Positions 49,655-60,080 are shown, counted from the first letter of the stretch. The stretch: DNA of 64,000 nucleotides from Anaerobacillus arseniciselenatis (GCF_001865995.1 NZ_MLQQ01000058.1:1-64000), one strand, 5' to 3'. Notes: generated by a model not told the origin, from the letters alone. Numbers and translations: made by a program.

Positions 49655-49912
49655 GCTAAATGAACCAATTGGATGAGATGGGTTGTTGGTTTGCAAGTTG
49701 GTAAGTAGAAAGCAGGAAGGAACCTTGAACTTTTATATGTTAGATTGTGACGGTAAATCGTCATCATCGTTTTGTATGAAAAAAGAATGCTCGGTCGCTT
49801 TTCTTGAGTGAGCCTCTAAAATTCGATAGAATTTTACAGCGAAGCGAGAGAAAAGCGGCCGACATTTTCATTTAAGATGGTGACGATGTTTGTCATGAAG
49901 GTTTTGTAAGTA
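49655..49912 (-). repeat. Composite of two dispersed-repeat copies
   Basis: Read on the minus strand, the copy with core TGACGGTAAATCGTCA (49,748-49,763 on the plus strand) is flanked by TTTTTTCATACAAAACGA and ACATATAAAAGTTCAAGGTT, both also present at 62,045-62,105. A second, degenerate copy (TGACGATGTTTGTCA, 49,881-49,895) follows. Together they fill most of the 410-bp gap before ahcY; no gene is visible there. Confidence 0.75.
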
Positions 49913-50007
49913 AATAGTTTTGTTCGAAATAAATTGAATTCTAATAAGCAATATGTGTACAATATGTATATAATAGTTGGAATTTTTAAAAATTGGAGGC
50001 ATCTTTC

Positions 50008-51261
50008 ATGAAAAGCATAATAAAAGATATTAACCTTGCAAGTAATGGCCATTTAAAGATTAATTGGGTAAACGAGCATATGCCTGTTTTAAATCTGATT
50101 AAAAAAGAGTTCGAAAAGGATAAACCTTTCAACGGCTTAAAAGTTGCGATCTCTCTTCATTTAGAAGCCAAAACCGCTTACTTAGCTAAGGTTATTCAAG
50201 CAGGTGGAGCTGATGTAACGATTACAGGAAGTAACCCCCTTTCAACACAAGACGACGTTTGTGCTGCTTTAGTCGAAGATGGCATTACTGTTTATGCTAC
50301 ATACAACCCTACTGAAGAAGAATATAAACACCAGTTAGTTAAAACATTAGAAGAAAAGCCTGACTTAATCATTGACGATGGTGGCGATCTTGTGACAGTT
50401 CTTCATTCAGAACGTCAAGATTTACTAGAAAATATACGTGGGGGTTGTGAAGAAACGACAACTGGAGTATTAAGGAATTACGCTTTGAAAAATAGTAATC
50501 AATTAGCCTTTCCAATGGTTGCTGTAAACGATGCTTATTGCAAGTACTTATTTGACAATAGATACGGAACAGGACAATCGGTATGGGACGGCATTAATCG
50601 GACAACTAACCTTATCGTAGCAGGTAAAACTGTAGTAGTCGTTGGATTTGGTTGGTGTGGACGCGGTGTGGCTCAAAAAGCAAAAGGATTAGGAGCAAAA
50701 GTAGTCATTACGGAAGTAGATCCAATTAAAGCAATTGAAGCCCATATGGAAGGCTTTGAAGTTATGACGATGTCAGACGCTGCCAAAGTCGGTGATTATT
50801 TTGTTACAGTAACGGGAAATCGCGATGTGATCCGAGGTAAGCATATTGAAAATATGAAAGATGGTGCGATTTTGTCAAATGCTGGTCATTTTGATATCGA
50901 AATTAATAAGCCTGAACTTGAGGAACTTTCTTCATCGAAACGTACTGTGCGTCACAATATTGAAGAATATGAATTGAATGATGGGAGAAAAATTTATTTA
51001 CTAGCGGAAGGGCGTTTAGTAAATTTAGCTGCTGGTGACGGACACCCTGCAGAAATTATGGACATGACATTTGCCTTACAAGCCCTTTGTTTAGCCTTTA
51101 TAAACGAAAACTATCAAAAAACTGGTGCCGAAGTTTTATCTGTTCCTAGCGAGCTAGATGAAAAAGTTGCACGCCTAAAACTAGAAACATTAGGGATCTC
51201 TATCGACACGTTATCAGATGAGCAAAAAAAATATTTAGCTAGTTGGCACCATGAAGAATAA
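50008..51261 (+). CDS. ahcY: S-adenosylhomocysteine hydrolase
   Basis: 417 residues from ATG 50,008 (TTGGAGGC ribosome site), preferred to GTG/ATG at 49,993. NAD-dependent SAHH: KVAISLHLEAKTAYLAKVIQ, PDLIIDDGGDLV, the Lys/His catalytic region NDAYCKYLFDNRYGTGQS, Rossmann GFGWCGRGVAQKAKGLGAKV, and the end GDGHPAEIMDMTFALQALCL. Splits SAH to adenosine and homocysteine. Shorter than eukaryotic forms (lacks the 40-residue insert). The pairing with a SAH/MTA deaminase next door is notable. Confidence 0.95.
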   Translation: MKSIIKDINLASNGHLKINWVNEHMPVLNLIKKEFEKDKPFNGLKVAISLHLEAKTAYLAKVIQAGGADVTITGSNPLSTQDDVCAALVEDGITVYATYNPTEEEYKHQLVKTLEEKPDLIIDDGGDLVTVLHSERQDLLENIRGGCEETTTGVLRNYALKNSNQLAFPMVAVNDAYCKYLFDNRYGTGQSVWDGINRTTNLIVAGKTVVVVGFGWCGRGVAQKAKGLGAKVVITEVDPIKAIEAHMEGFEVMTMSDAAKVGDYFVTVTGNRDVIRGKHIENMKDGAILSNAGHFDIEINKPELEELSSSKRTVRHNIEEYELNDGRKIYLLAEGRLVNLAAGDGHPAEIMDMTFALQALCLAFINENYQKTGAEVLSVPSELDEKVARLKLETLGISIDTLSDEQKKYLASWHHEE

Positions 51262-51272
51262 ACACCATATAT

Positions 51273-51317
51273 AAAAACGAGAAGGGGAGCACATTGTAGT
51301 GGCTCCCTTCTCGTTTT
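51273..51317. terminator. Bidirectional terminator between ahcY and mtaD
   Basis: AAAAACGAGAAGGGGAGC pairs with GCTCCCTTCTCGTTTTT with one bulged G. T-run on both strands. Separates the two convergent genes. Confidence 0.85.
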
Positions 51318-51422
51318 TTATTCTAAACTCTTTACGCAAACACAACCGTTAGAACGTCTTTTAGATGCATTTTGTTAATTTATTGTCTAATCTACGATCA
51401 AACACGGTTTAACTACTTCCTA

Positions 51423-52718
51423 CTAAAGCGTAAATTTCTTAAACATTCGATTCGCTTCAAAGATCACTTGTTCTTCATCGACCGTTGTGCACTCACCGTT
51501 TTTAACTACATGCTTCCCTTGAACGAAAACGTCTTTTACGTCTCGTCCACTCGCAGAATATACGACATGTGAAATCGGGTCATGGCTCGGTTGGAAAAAT
51601 ACTTGGTTTGTATTTAACACGATAATATCTGCTTCTTTTCCAACTTCAAGACTTCCTGTTTGCTCTTCTAACCAGAGTGACTTAGCCCCATCAACCGTCG
51701 CCATTTGTAAGGCAGTTTTTGCAGGAATTAATGTAGCATCATTATGTACACCTTTATGTAAAAGTGCCACCTGTTTTAATTCTTCAAATAGATCAAGATT
51801 ATTATTTGAAGCAGAACTATCGGTCCCTAATGAAACAAGAAGTCCTTTTTCAAGCATTTTCTGAACTGGTGCAACACCACTTGCTAGCTTTAAATTACTA
51901 ATGACATTGTGAGAAACCCTTACATCATGTTTAGCTAATATATCTAGTTCTTCATCACTAACATGAACCCCGTGAGCTACTAAGGCTGGACAATCAAATA
52001 CTCCCAATTTTTCTAAATGTGCTACCGGACGCTGCCCATATTCTTTTACATTTAATTCAACTTCAAATAATGTTTCGGACATATGAGTATGTATCGGAAC
52101 ATTTAATAACTTTGCTTTTTCAACTACTTTCTCAATAAAAGCTGGTGGACAAGTGTAAGGAGAGTGTGGTGACATCATTGTTGTGATACGACCATTCGCT
52201 TTCCCTTCCCAATCTTGAACAAACGCTGTAGCTTCTTCAATTTTTTGCATTTGAACCTCATCTGAAGCAAGTCCAATCATACCTCGACATAATTTTGCAC
52301 GAATTCCTGACTGATCAACAGCACTTGCAACAACATCCATATTGTCGTACATATCAACAAATGTCGTCGTTCCAGTTTTCAACATTTCAATAATCGATAA
52401 ATAAGAACCCCACTTAGTATGCTCTTTCGTATATTGACCTTCAAGAGGCCACATCTTCGTTTCAAGCCATTGTTGTAACGGTAAGTCATCAGCATAGCCT
52501 CGAAGTAAAGACATCGCAATATGACCATGGGTGTTCACGAGGCCTGGTAATACATAATTTCCTTTCGCATCATAAACCTCATCATACGTAGTTGGGTCAT
52601 CTATATTTTCACCTACGTAAGTAATTTTTCCGTTTTCAAAGGCAATTGCACCGTTTTCAATAATGCGGTGGTCATTTTCCATTGTAATCAATTTTGCATT
52701 TTTAATGACTGTTTTCAT
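51423..52718 (-). CDS. mtaD: 5'-methylthioadenosine/S-adenosylhomocysteine deaminase
   Basis: 431 residues of the amidohydrolase superfamily. Metal ligands: VNTHGHIAMSLLRGYADDLP (HxH, about 64-66), IHTHMSET (His), VAHGVHVSDEELDIL and LGTDSSASNNNLDLF (Asp). Deaminates MTA or SAH to the inosine forms. Convergent with ahcY, so it is not co-transcribed with it. The matching start behind GGAGAG supports ATG 52,718. Confidence 0.92.
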   Translation of the reverse strand: MKTVIKNAKLITMENDHRIIENGAIAFENGKITYVGENIDDPTTYDEVYDAKGNYVLPGLVNTHGHIAMSLLRGYADDLPLQQWLETKMWPLEGQYTKEHTKWGSYLSIIEMLKTGTTTFVDMYDNMDVVASAVDQSGIRAKLCRGMIGLASDEVQMQKIEEATAFVQDWEGKANGRITTMMSPHSPYTCPPAFIEKVVEKAKLLNVPIHTHMSETLFEVELNVKEYGQRPVAHLEKLGVFDCPALVAHGVHVSDEELDILAKHDVRVSHNVISNLKLASGVAPVQKMLEKGLLVSLGTDSSASNNNLDLFEELKQVALLHKGVHNDATLIPAKTALQMATVDGAKSLWLEEQTGSLEVGKEADIIVLNTNQVFFQPSHDPISHVVYSASGRDVKDVFVQGKHVVKNGECTTVDEEQVIFEANRMFKKFTL

Positions 52719-52745
52719 AACTATTTCTCTCCTTATAAACCGTCC

Positions 52746-53462
52746 TTATTCATCGTCATCCTCATTACTAGAAGAAGTATATCGTTCTAAATAAGGGTTC
52801 TCGTCAAGTTTCACAACGCTGACAGGCATCCATCCTTCATTTTTCACCCATTCTATTCTCACTTCATAAGGAGTCAAACGGTTTTCATAATTAGCAACAA
52901 TTCCTACTGAGCTTAAATGATCCCCACCATTTCTTACATGCCATAACGTCATTTCTTCCCCTAAACCTGTGGCATATTGGAAAGCGCGTGTCATCTCTTC
53001 CCAGTTGACATGGTCTCTTTCGTAAACTGCTGCAAAAGGTTCTTCTTGAACCGTTCCAATTGGTGCCCATTCACCAGATTGTACTACTTGAGTAGGTGGT
53101 GTTTGTTCAGTTTCATTTTGATTTGTAGTATCTGTTTGTTCCGTACTATCGTTACTCGCTTGCTCTTCTGAAGTACTGTCAGATGCTGACTGTTCCTCTT
53201 GTTTATCTACATCTGTAGACTCGTCCGCTTCTGCTGTAGAATCGCCGTTTTCTTCAACCGCCTCACTATTATTCTCCTCACGGTCTTCTAAATTATCACT
53301 CACTACTGGTTCAGTAGATTTCCCGCCTAATAATAGTTGTCCTCCTACTAATAAAATTAGCAGCACAACTAACCCAATTGAAATATTTAAAATTTTATTA
53401 GCTACTTTACGCTTTCGTTTTTGACTCCTTAAGCCAGTACCGTTATACTGATCTCCTCTCAC
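52746..53462 (-). CDS. yrrS: YrrS-family protein (DUF1510)
   Basis: 238 residues, GTG start behind AGGAGG. N-terminal basic stretch, one membrane helix (ISIGLVVLLILLVGGQLLLG), a long acidic Ser/Glu/Thr-rich linker (about 50-125), then a conserved extracellular domain beginning SGEWAPIGTVQEEPFAAVYE and NWEEMTRAFQYATGLGEEMT. Follows pbpI in B. subtilis as here; probably helps cell-wall synthesis at septum or spore. The linker is longer than in B. subtilis. Confidence 0.9.
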   Translation of the reverse strand: MRGDQYNGTGLRSQKRKRKVANKILNISIGLVVLLILLVGGQLLLGGKSTEPVVSDNLEDREENNSEAVEENGDSTAEADESTDVDKQEEQSASDSTSEEQASNDSTEQTDTTNQNETEQTPPTQVVQSGEWAPIGTVQEEPFAAVYERDHVNWEEMTRAFQYATGLGEEMTLWHVRNGGDHLSSVGIVANYENRLTPYEVRIEWVKNEGWMPVSVVKLDENPYLERYTSSSNEDDDE

Positions 53463-53595
53463 ACAAATCTCCTCCTATGTTGACTATTTATCTATACTAA
53501 ACTCCATTATAATCAAAGAGGACAACTTTTTCGAGTTAAATGAGAAAAATTCAAAAACTACTAAACAACAAACTCACTACCCTACTATGAAAAAT

Positions 53596-55362
53596 TTACT
53601 CATTTCCATCGTAATTTTTATATAAAAATTCAACAATCTTTCTATAAGCTTTCAGTGTTTTGACTTCTCCTTTATGATCTAAATCGAGAATTACCATTAC
53701 ATACTTCGGATCTTCTGCAGGGAAATAGCCTGCAAACCAGTGGGTCATTTCATTTTTATTTATACCTTTTTCGGCAGTCCCTGTTTTACCTGCTATAGAA
53801 TATGGCGCTGAATGTAACAGCGGATTGGCTGTCCCTTCTTCCATTTTCACCACCGATCTTAACAATTGTTGTAAGCGCATTGCCGTATAAGTTGATATCC
53901 TTTCTTCGTTATTTACTAACTGCTTAGGAAACTCAACGACGGTCGTTCCATTTTCATATTTAATTTTCGAGGATCCTCGCACTTGGTGCTTCTCACCCCC
54001 TCTTGCAATCGTTGCTAACATATTTGCTACTGCAAGAGGAGTGACGCGAACATTTTTTTGACCAATCGAAGTTTGAGCAATCGCATAATAATCACCAATA
54101 TCTTTTTCTTCCACTGTGACCTTACCACGTTCTTCTTCTGGAAAATGAGTGATTTCTTCTAGGCGATAGACATCACCAATCCAACCTACTTGATCCGTTA
54201 ACCCAAGTTTTTGGGCATACTTATGTAAAATTTGTTGATCTATTTTTAAAAGTTCATTAGCTAAATAACTGAACGTATAATTACAGCTTTGTGAAAAACT
54301 TTCTTCAAACGTTAACATTCCTAATTGCCGTGGTTCCTCGTCATCACCATATAAGTTTTTATCACAATCAAACAAGTCAAATTTATGAGTTAAGTTATGG
54401 TCAATTGCCGCTGCTGCAACAACAATTTTAAAAATCGATCCCGGGGTATGGGAAGTAACGATTTGATTTTCTGCTCCAATACCAAACGGAGAATTAATAT
54501 TAAAGTTTGGTAAACTAACTAAGGAAATCAGATCATTCGTTTTAGCATCTAAAATAACAGCACCTCCGTTTGAAATTCCTACATCTTTTAACGTATTCGT
54601 AACATATAATTGAGTTTGTTTATCTATAGTCGTCACTACTTGTGTAGGATGATACGGATTTGCAGGTGCAGAGTACTTTACATCAAAACCAAAAAGTGGT
54701 TGCTGTAGGTTATCAACAAAATATACAAGTTTGGCATCACCTTGCGAGATTAAAAACGGATCAAAAGATCGTTGCATTCCTGAAACACCTACTTCAGCGT
54801 GGATAGAAATATTTCCGTTAGCTAATTGGTCACTGTAACGCCGTTTAACTTCCTCTACATTTTCACCAGTCACACCAATTAAATGAGGGGCAATATTCTC
54901 TGTTCGTTCTTGCACATATTGAGCATAAACTCCAGGAATTTTTAGTTGATTAATTTTGGTCATTTCATCTTCTTTCAACTTACGTCGTTCCCCATTCATA
55001 TGAAAAACAATAGGCTCCTTAGCGTTACTTACCTCTTTTAATAGTGCATCTTCGTTAACATCTAATATATTTGCGACTTCATGTACAGGCCATTTTTGAT
55101 CTTTTAAAAATGGGAATAAGATTAAACTAGGATAATAATCAACGTCGAGCGGTTCACCTCTACGATCTGAGAAGTACCCTCTACCTGAATGTAACACAAA
55201 TGACTGTGTTCTTTGCTTTATACTTTCGGCAACTAAGTCTATATCGTTCTTTGAATAATGATGAGTTGCAAATAACTGAACATAAGCAAGACGTATAATA
55301 AGGACACTTAATATCAACATAAATATTACTAACACTTGAATGGTCCGTTTTTGTATAAGCAA
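53596..55362 (-). CDS. pbpI: Class B penicillin-binding protein
   Basis: 588 residues from TTG 55,362, with GAGGTG 6 nt upstream; the GTG 55,371 lies within that site. N-terminal membrane helix (IQVLVIFMLILSVLIIRLAY), dimerisation domain, then transpeptidase domain with TPGSIFKIVVAAA (active-site SxxK, Ser about 352), SQSCN (SxN) and GKTGTAEKG (KTGT). Cross-links peptidoglycan. In B. subtilis yrrR-yrrS is the same pair. Confidence 0.93.
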   Translation of the reverse strand: MLIQKRTIQVLVIFMLILSVLIIRLAYVQLFATHHYSKNDIDLVAESIKQRTQSFVLHSGRGYFSDRRGEPLDVDYYPSLILFPFLKDQKWPVHEVANILDVNEDALLKEVSNAKEPIVFHMNGERRKLKEDEMTKINQLKIPGVYAQYVQERTENIAPHLIGVTGENVEEVKRRYSDQLANGNISIHAEVGVSGMQRSFDPFLISQGDAKLVYFVDNLQQPLFGFDVKYSAPANPYHPTQVVTTIDKQTQLYVTNTLKDVGISNGGAVILDAKTNDLISLVSLPNFNINSPFGIGAENQIVTSHTPGSIFKIVVAAAAIDHNLTHKFDLFDCDKNLYGDDEEPRQLGMLTFEESFSQSCNYTFSYLANELLKIDQQILHKYAQKLGLTDQVGWIGDVYRLEEITHFPEEERGKVTVEEKDIGDYYAIAQTSIGQKNVRVTPLAVANMLATIARGGEKHQVRGSSKIKYENGTTVVEFPKQLVNNEERISTYTAMRLQQLLRSVVKMEEGTANPLLHSAPYSIAGKTGTAEKGINKNEMTHWFAGYFPAEDPKYVMVILDLDHKGEVKTLKAYRKIVEFLYKNYDGNE

Positions 55363-55436
55363 ATCAACCACCTCTAATTATTCATTGTTGTCAATAGTCG
55401 AGTAATTTTATTCAAGCATATTGAAACATTTCGACG

Positions 55437-55600
55437 CCTTTTTTCATACAAAACCTTCATGACGATTAATCATCACCATCTAACAAAAAATTCCGGTCGA
55501 TTTCCCTCACTGCGCTGTAAATCCGTTCCGGCTTTAGAGGCTTGTTCGGAAAAGTCGACCGTCATTTATTTTCATACAAAATCTTCATAAGGGCAGAACC
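55437..55600 (+). repeat. Dispersed TGACGATTAATCRTCA repeat, copy with tail
   Basis: TTTTTTCATACAAAACCTTC then core TGACGATTAATCATCA (55,460-55,475), followed by a hairpin zone (TTCCGGTCGATTTCCCTCAC ... TTCCGGCTTTAGAGGC) and a second CATACAAAATCTTCAT lead-in (55,575). Same family as near 49.8 and 62.0 kb. Lies between pbpI and greA. Confidence 0.72.
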
Positions 55601-55687
55601 GTCACAACCTACTCTGCAAAAATTCGATCGGTACCCAAACCAACAATCCAACAATCCAACTAACCAACTAACTAACTTTTCACACAA

Positions 55688-55727
55688 AAAGTGCCTAACC
55701 CATCTTACCTATTGGGTTAAGCACTTT
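55688..55727 (-). terminator. Terminator of greA
   Basis: AAGTGCTTAACCCA pairs with TGGGTTAGGCACTT (one G-T) on the minus strand, followed by TTTGTG. Located 24 bp beyond the original greA stop. Confidence 0.78.
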
Positions 55728-55750
55728 GATAATAGTCAATTAATAAGTCC

Positions 55751-56216
55751 TTATTTAATTTCTAAAATCTCAACTTGCATATCGCCGCCTGGAGTTTGGA
55801 CACTCACTTTGTCTCCGACCGTTTTTCCTAATAAGCTTTTAGCCATTGGAGATTTTTCCTTCAAACGGATCGCTTTCAGCACTACCTACAATTGTATACG
55901 TTTCTTCATCACCGTCTGGTAATTCCTTAAACTTCACTGACTTTCCTAAAGAAACTACAGAAGAGTTTGTCTCATCTTCTTCAATAATTTCTGCATTTCG
56001 GATCATTTTTTCAAGGGTTACAATTCGCCCTTCAACAAATGCTTGTTCTTCTTTTGCTGAATCGTATTCAGAGTTCTCCGATAAATCCCCAAACGAGCGA
56101 GCTATCTTAATACGCTCTACTACTTCTTTTCTTTTTTCACTTTTTAAAAATTCTAATTCCTGTTCTAATTTTGCTTTTCCATCCAACGTCATATAATACT
56201 TTTTGTCTTCCGCCAT
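55751..56216 (-). pseudogene. greA: Transcription elongation factor GreA, frameshifted
   Basis: Reads as 125 residues (55,839-56,216): coiled-coil N-domain ([20 protein letters not shown] ... [20 protein letters not shown]) and most of the C-domain ([20 protein letters not shown]), then FEGKISNG and a stop. GreA normally continues GKISNDSPxAKSLLG. That continuation is present in another frame: [20 protein letters not shown] to a TAA at 55,751. An 11-nt gap fits slippage between two TCTCCAA direct repeats. The truncated protein would lack its last about 33 residues, so function is doubtful; an assembly error is possible. Confidence 0.85.
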
Positions 56217-56537
56217 CTTGCTTTCACTCCTTAAATATGATCATTTTCAATACTATTCGTACATTTAGGTATTTCTTTGGTAAGGGTTACATTTCACTTT
56301 TCTTAATGCCTTTAAAAGATAATTCTTCGTTTTACTGTTCGACCCCCGAACAGTTTAAAACATTGTAAGCTTATGTATACAGAAAAGCTTAGCAAATACC
56401 AAGGTGATAAATGCCCAAGCTTTTCTTTACACGTTATTAGAAAAAATTAGATTACCGCAAAAATTTGTGAAAGCCTAATTTTTCAACTAAAAACTGACTT
56501 TAATAAGAAAGATATAAAACCCCACTTTCCTATGCTA

Positions 56538-57173
56538 TTACAAAATTACTTTTTCTTCAAGGATTGTTCTAATTTTAGTCACCATTAGATCAATTGCGAC
56601 ACGATTTTGTCCACCTTCAGGAACAATCACATCCGCATAACGCTTTGTCGGTTCAACAAACTGAAGGTGCATAGGACGAACTACTGATGTGTATTGATCA
56701 ATGACTGAGTCTAACGTTCTGCCACGTTCCTCAATATCGCGCATGAGTCTACGAATAATCCGAACATCTGCATCAGTATCAACAAAAAGCTTAATGTCCA
56801 TTAAATCTCGAAGACGCTCATCCTCTAAAATTAAAATTCCTTCTAAAATAATAACCTCTTTAGGATCAACAGTAATTACTTCTTTAGACCGCGTATGGTT
56901 AGCATAATCATACACAGGCTTTTCAATCTTTTCATAAGACAATAATTTCTGTACTTGCTCAAGTAGTAAATCATTATCAAAAGCCAATGGATGATCGTAA
57001 TTCGTTTTAATTCTTTCTTCCATTGTTTTATGAGTTTGGTCTTTATAATATGCATCTTGCTCTATCATTAATATCGATTTATCTTTAAATTTACGATAAA
57101 TTTCTCTTGCCACTGTTGTTTTTCCTGAGCCTGTTCCCCCGGCAACCCCAATGACAATTGGTTTTTTTGTCAT
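56538..57173 (-). CDS. udk: Uridine kinase
   Basis: 211 residues. PRK/UPRTase-like kinase with P-loop [20 protein letters not shown] (about 9-28), [19 protein letters not shown] and [20 protein letters not shown]. Phosphorylates uridine and cytidine. Start overlaps the stop of trhP2 (TAATG). The 320-bp space to greA has only a weak hairpin (56,380-56,427). Confidence 0.95.
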   Translation of the reverse strand: MTKKPIVIGVAGGTGSGKTTVAREIYRKFKDKSILMIEQDAYYKDQTHKTMEERIKTNYDHPLAFDNDLLLEQVQKLLSYEKIEKPVYDYANHTRSKEVITVDPKEVIILEGILILEDERLRDLMDIKLFVDTDADVRIIRRLMRDIEERGRTLDSVIDQYTSVVRPMHLQFVEPTKRYADVIVPEGGQNRVAIDLMVTKIRTILEEKVIL

Positions 57174-58441
57174 TATAGTACTCCTTTACGCATCATATTA
57201 TTAGGATATAGTGGTTTGTCCACTTTAAATTTCACAATTTGAAGAGGGTGTCTTGCAGCATCTATCTCCTCATCATCTTCATCCCAAATTTTTTCAATCT
57301 GCTGAGTAAAGTTTTCTATTTCTGGGCCAAAAAATTCAACTTCATCACCAGGCTTAAAATGATTTCGCTGTTGCAATGTTACAATTTTTGTATCTTCGTC
57401 ATAGTCAAGAACGAGCCCAGCAAAATCAAAAGTCGTTTTCTTTCCATGGTTACCAAACATCTGCTCTTTATACGTAGGCACTTCCTCAAAAAATGCAGGT
57501 GCTGTATCACGGTTTGCACACTTATCTAATTCTTCAATCCATTTTGGATCAATTTTAAAGTTATCTGGATCCGCACAGTAGGCATCAATAACTTTACGGT
57601 ACACCGACGTAACTGTAGCCACATAATGAATAGATTTCATTCTTCCTTCAACCTTTAAGCTATCAATACCAGCTTCGATTACTTGTGGAATACCTTCAAG
57701 TAAATTTAAATCTTTAGGACTCATTGTAAAAGGGTCATCTGCTTCTTGATATAAAGCAATTTCTTCCTCTTTGTGATCATCTTGTTCAAATAAATGATAG
57801 TCCCAACGACAAGATTGGCAACAACCACCTCTATTAGAGTCACGAGCGGTCATATGATTACTCAACACACATCGCCCCGAATACGCGATACACATCGCCC
57901 CGTGAATAAAGGTTTCAATTTCAATATCGACATGCTTTTTCATTTCTAACATTTCTTCCAAACCAACTTCACGAGCTAAAACGACGCGATGTAAACCTTC
58001 TTCTTTCCAAAACTTAATTGCTTGCCAGTTTGTTAACGATTGTTGAGTGCTTAAATGAACCTCAACATTTGGAGCAACTCGCTTACACGTTTCAATAATT
58101 AACGGATCAGCTACAATAATCCCCGTAACACCCACTTCTTGTAAATCTTTTAGGTATTCTTCTAAGCCTTCCATGTTTTCATTATGGGCAAAAATATTAG
58201 TCGTAACATAAATTTTCGCGCCATATTTATTAGCAAACTCGACACCTTCACGCATTTCTTCTATGGAAAAATTATCAGCATTTGAACGAAGTCCAAACTC
58301 TCGACCACCGATAAAAACAGCATCAGCACCGTAATGTACAGCTATTTTTAACTTTTCCAAACTTCCTGCTGGCGCAAGTAGCTCAGGCTTTTTTATAATT
58401 ACACGTTTCCCTTCAGGAGTAAACGATGAAATTTGTTGCAT
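57173..58441 (-). CDS. trhP2: U32-family tRNA hydroxylation protein TrhP2 (YrrO)
   Basis: 422 residues, full length for YrrO. Peptidase U32 signature: [52 protein letters not shown] and [12 protein letters not shown] (cysteine pairs). [20 protein letters not shown] and a C-terminal barrel follow. With TrhP1 it makes ho5U at tRNA position 34 from prephenate in B. subtilis. Conserved Cys residues fit an Fe-S cluster. Part of the trmR-trhP1-trhP2-udk unit. Confidence 0.93.
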   Translation of the reverse strand: MQQISSFTPEGKRVIIKKPELLAPAGSLEKLKIAVHYGADAVFIGGREFGLRSNADNFSIEEMREGVEFANKYGAKIYVTTNIFAHNENMEGLEEYLKDLQEVGVTGIIVADPLIIETCKRVAPNVEVHLSTQQSLTNWQAIKFWKEEGLHRVVLAREVGLEEMLEMKKHVDIEIETFIHGAMCIAYSGRCVLSNHMTARDSNRGGCCQSCRWDYHLFEQDDHKEEEIALYQEADDPFTMSPKDLNLLEGIPQVIEAGIDSLKVEGRMKSIHYVATVTSVYRKVIDAYCADPDNFKIDPKWIEELDKCANRDTAPAFFEEVPTYKEQMFGNHGKKTTFDFAGLVLDYDEDTKIVTLQQRNHFKPGDEVEFFGPEIENFTQQIEKIWDEDDEEIDAARHPLQIVKFKVDKPLYPNNMMRKGVL

Positions 58442-58498
58442 TTAAACACACCCCCTTAAAATTAATAAAAAGCTCTTCTTACTATTCGAGACTTCTCT

Positions 58499-59428
58499 TT
58501 AATAAACAGTTTCTTTAAAGAAAAAGCCAGTATCTAAGTTCCTGTTAATAGGTTGTATTTTTTCAATTTCTTCAAGATAAAAAAACTTTTTATCTTGATA
58601 TGCATCTGGATCTTGTAAATACAACTCAATTGCTTCGTTATATAAAGAGGTAACTTTTTCAATATAATCTACACTTTTTAAAACCCCATCTATTTTAAAA
58701 CTATCTACCCCTGCATCTAACATGTCTTCTAACTCATCGATAATGCATATATCGTTAGGGCTCATAATATGAGTTCCATTTTCATCTTCAAAAATAGGAT
58801 ATTTAGCATCTCTTTCAGGATCGTGTAAAAACAGTGTACGATCTTTACTGCGCCCTTCAACCTTTAAGTCCTTACCTTGAAACTCCATATAGTTCCCAAT
58901 AAGAGTCCGCTTTGATTGGAACATACAAGTCATCCCGTGTACTTGTACCTCGATTTCAACTTCAGCTTTTTCTTTGGTTTCTACGATTGAGTCCATATTG
59001 ATTTCACGGGCCATAACTGCGCGTTTTGCACCTTTTTGCCCCCAATAGTTAGCGGTAAAATAGTTGGTAGCCGTTGTTTCTGTATTCCAATGAAGCTTCA
59101 TTTCTGGAGCCGCTTCTCTGGCAGCCATTATTACTGCTGGGTCACCAAAAACAATCGCATCAACGTTCACATCAGATAAAAAGCTAATGTATTCAGGTAA
59201 AAATTCTAATTTATCATTATGGAAAAGAGCATTCATTGAAACGTAAACTTTTGCTCCTAGGCCATGAGCAATTTTTACAGACTCTTTTATATCATCTCGA
59301 TTGAACTCTCCTGCTAAACGTAACCCATATTTTTCTTCTCCGATTAATATTGCCGTTGCACCAGAGTTAATTAAACGACTTATGTCATCTACCTTTGTTG
59401 GCGTTACAAGTAATTCAGGTTTTTTCAT
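58499..59428 (-). CDS. trhP1: U32-family tRNA hydroxylation protein TrhP1 (YrrN)
   Basis: 309 residues from ATG 59,428 behind AGGTGG. U32 features: PELLVTPTKVDDISRLINSG at the start, VEIEVQVHGMTCMFQSKRTL, KVEGRSKDRTLF, and C-terminal SFKIDGVLKSVDYIEKVTSL. Lacks the CCxxC cluster motif of TrhP2, as known for YrrN. Works with TrhP2 in wobble-uridine hydroxylation. Preceded by trmR. Confidence 0.92.
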   Translation of the reverse strand: MKKPELLVTPTKVDDISRLINSGATAILIGEEKYGLRLAGEFNRDDIKESVKIAHGLGAKVYVSMNALFHNDKLEFLPEYISFLSDVNVDAIVFGDPAVIMAAREAAPEMKLHWNTETTATNYFTANYWGQKGAKRAVMAREINMDSIVETKEKAEVEIEVQVHGMTCMFQSKRTLIGNYMEFQGKDLKVEGRSKDRTLFLHDPERDAKYPIFEDENGTHIMSPNDICIIDELEDMLDAGVDSFKIDGVLKSVDYIEKVTSLYNEAIELYLQDPDAYQDKKFFYLEEIEKIQPINRNLDTGFFFKETVY

Positions 59429-59441
59429 CACAGTTCACCAC

Positions 59442-60080
59442 CTATTTCTTCTTACTAATTGCCATACCATCACCAATTGGATAAAATGTTGTTTCATATT
59501 TATCGTTTGTCATGAGCATCTCATTATAAGAACGTAAATTCACAACCATCGTTCTAATCCCCTTGGCTACCTTACCTTCTTTTGCGACAACCCCTTTATA
59601 CAAGACATTATCGCTTATTATAATTCCACCTTTTTTTACTAGTGGACTATACAATTCGAAGAAACGTTTATATTGACCTTTAGCTGCATCTATGAACAAA
59701 GCATCAAAAGGGCCATATTCTTGAATGGCAGAAGGCGCCTCCAGTGCATCACCATAAATAAGCGTAATACGATTTTCAAGTTGTCCCTTACTAATAAATT
59801 CTTTCGCCTTTTCATAACGCTCATTATTACGCTCAATAGAGACCACTTTACAATCTGGAAGCCTTTCAGTAATTCTCATTGCCGAATAACCGATCGCCGT
59901 ACCAATTTCTAATACATTTTTAGTATTGGCAAATGATAAGAATTGCAACATCGCTTCAACACTTACGATGTCCATTATCGGTATTTCATTTTCAGCGGCG
60001 TACAGCTCCATCTCTGTAAGCAGAGGGTTTCTTTGCTTAATCAATGAACCAATATATTTATTTACTTGATCTGAGACCAC
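59442..60080 (-). CDS. trmR: tRNA 5-hydroxyuridine methyltransferase TrmR (YrrM)
   Basis: About 212 residues from GTG 60,080, 8 nt behind AGGAGG, preferred to TTG 60,086. SAM-dependent O-methyltransferase fold: FLSFANTKNVLEIGTAIGYS (motif I), VVSIERNNERYEKAKEFISK, FDALFIDAAKGQYKRFFELY and SDNVLYKGVVAKEG. In B. subtilis it methylates ho5U34 to mo5U34. Adjacent to trhP1/trhP2, completing the pathway. Confidence 0.92.
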   Translation of the reverse strand: MVSDQVNKYIGSLIKQRNPLLTEMELYAAENEIPIMDIVSVEAMLQFLSFANTKNVLEIGTAIGYSAMRITERLPDCKVVSIERNNERYEKAKEFISKGQLENRITLIYGDALEAPSAIQEYGPFDALFIDAAKGQYKRFFELYSPLVKKGGIIISDNVLYKGVVAKEGKVAKGIRTMVVNLRSYNEMLMTNDKYETTFYPIGDGMAISKKK

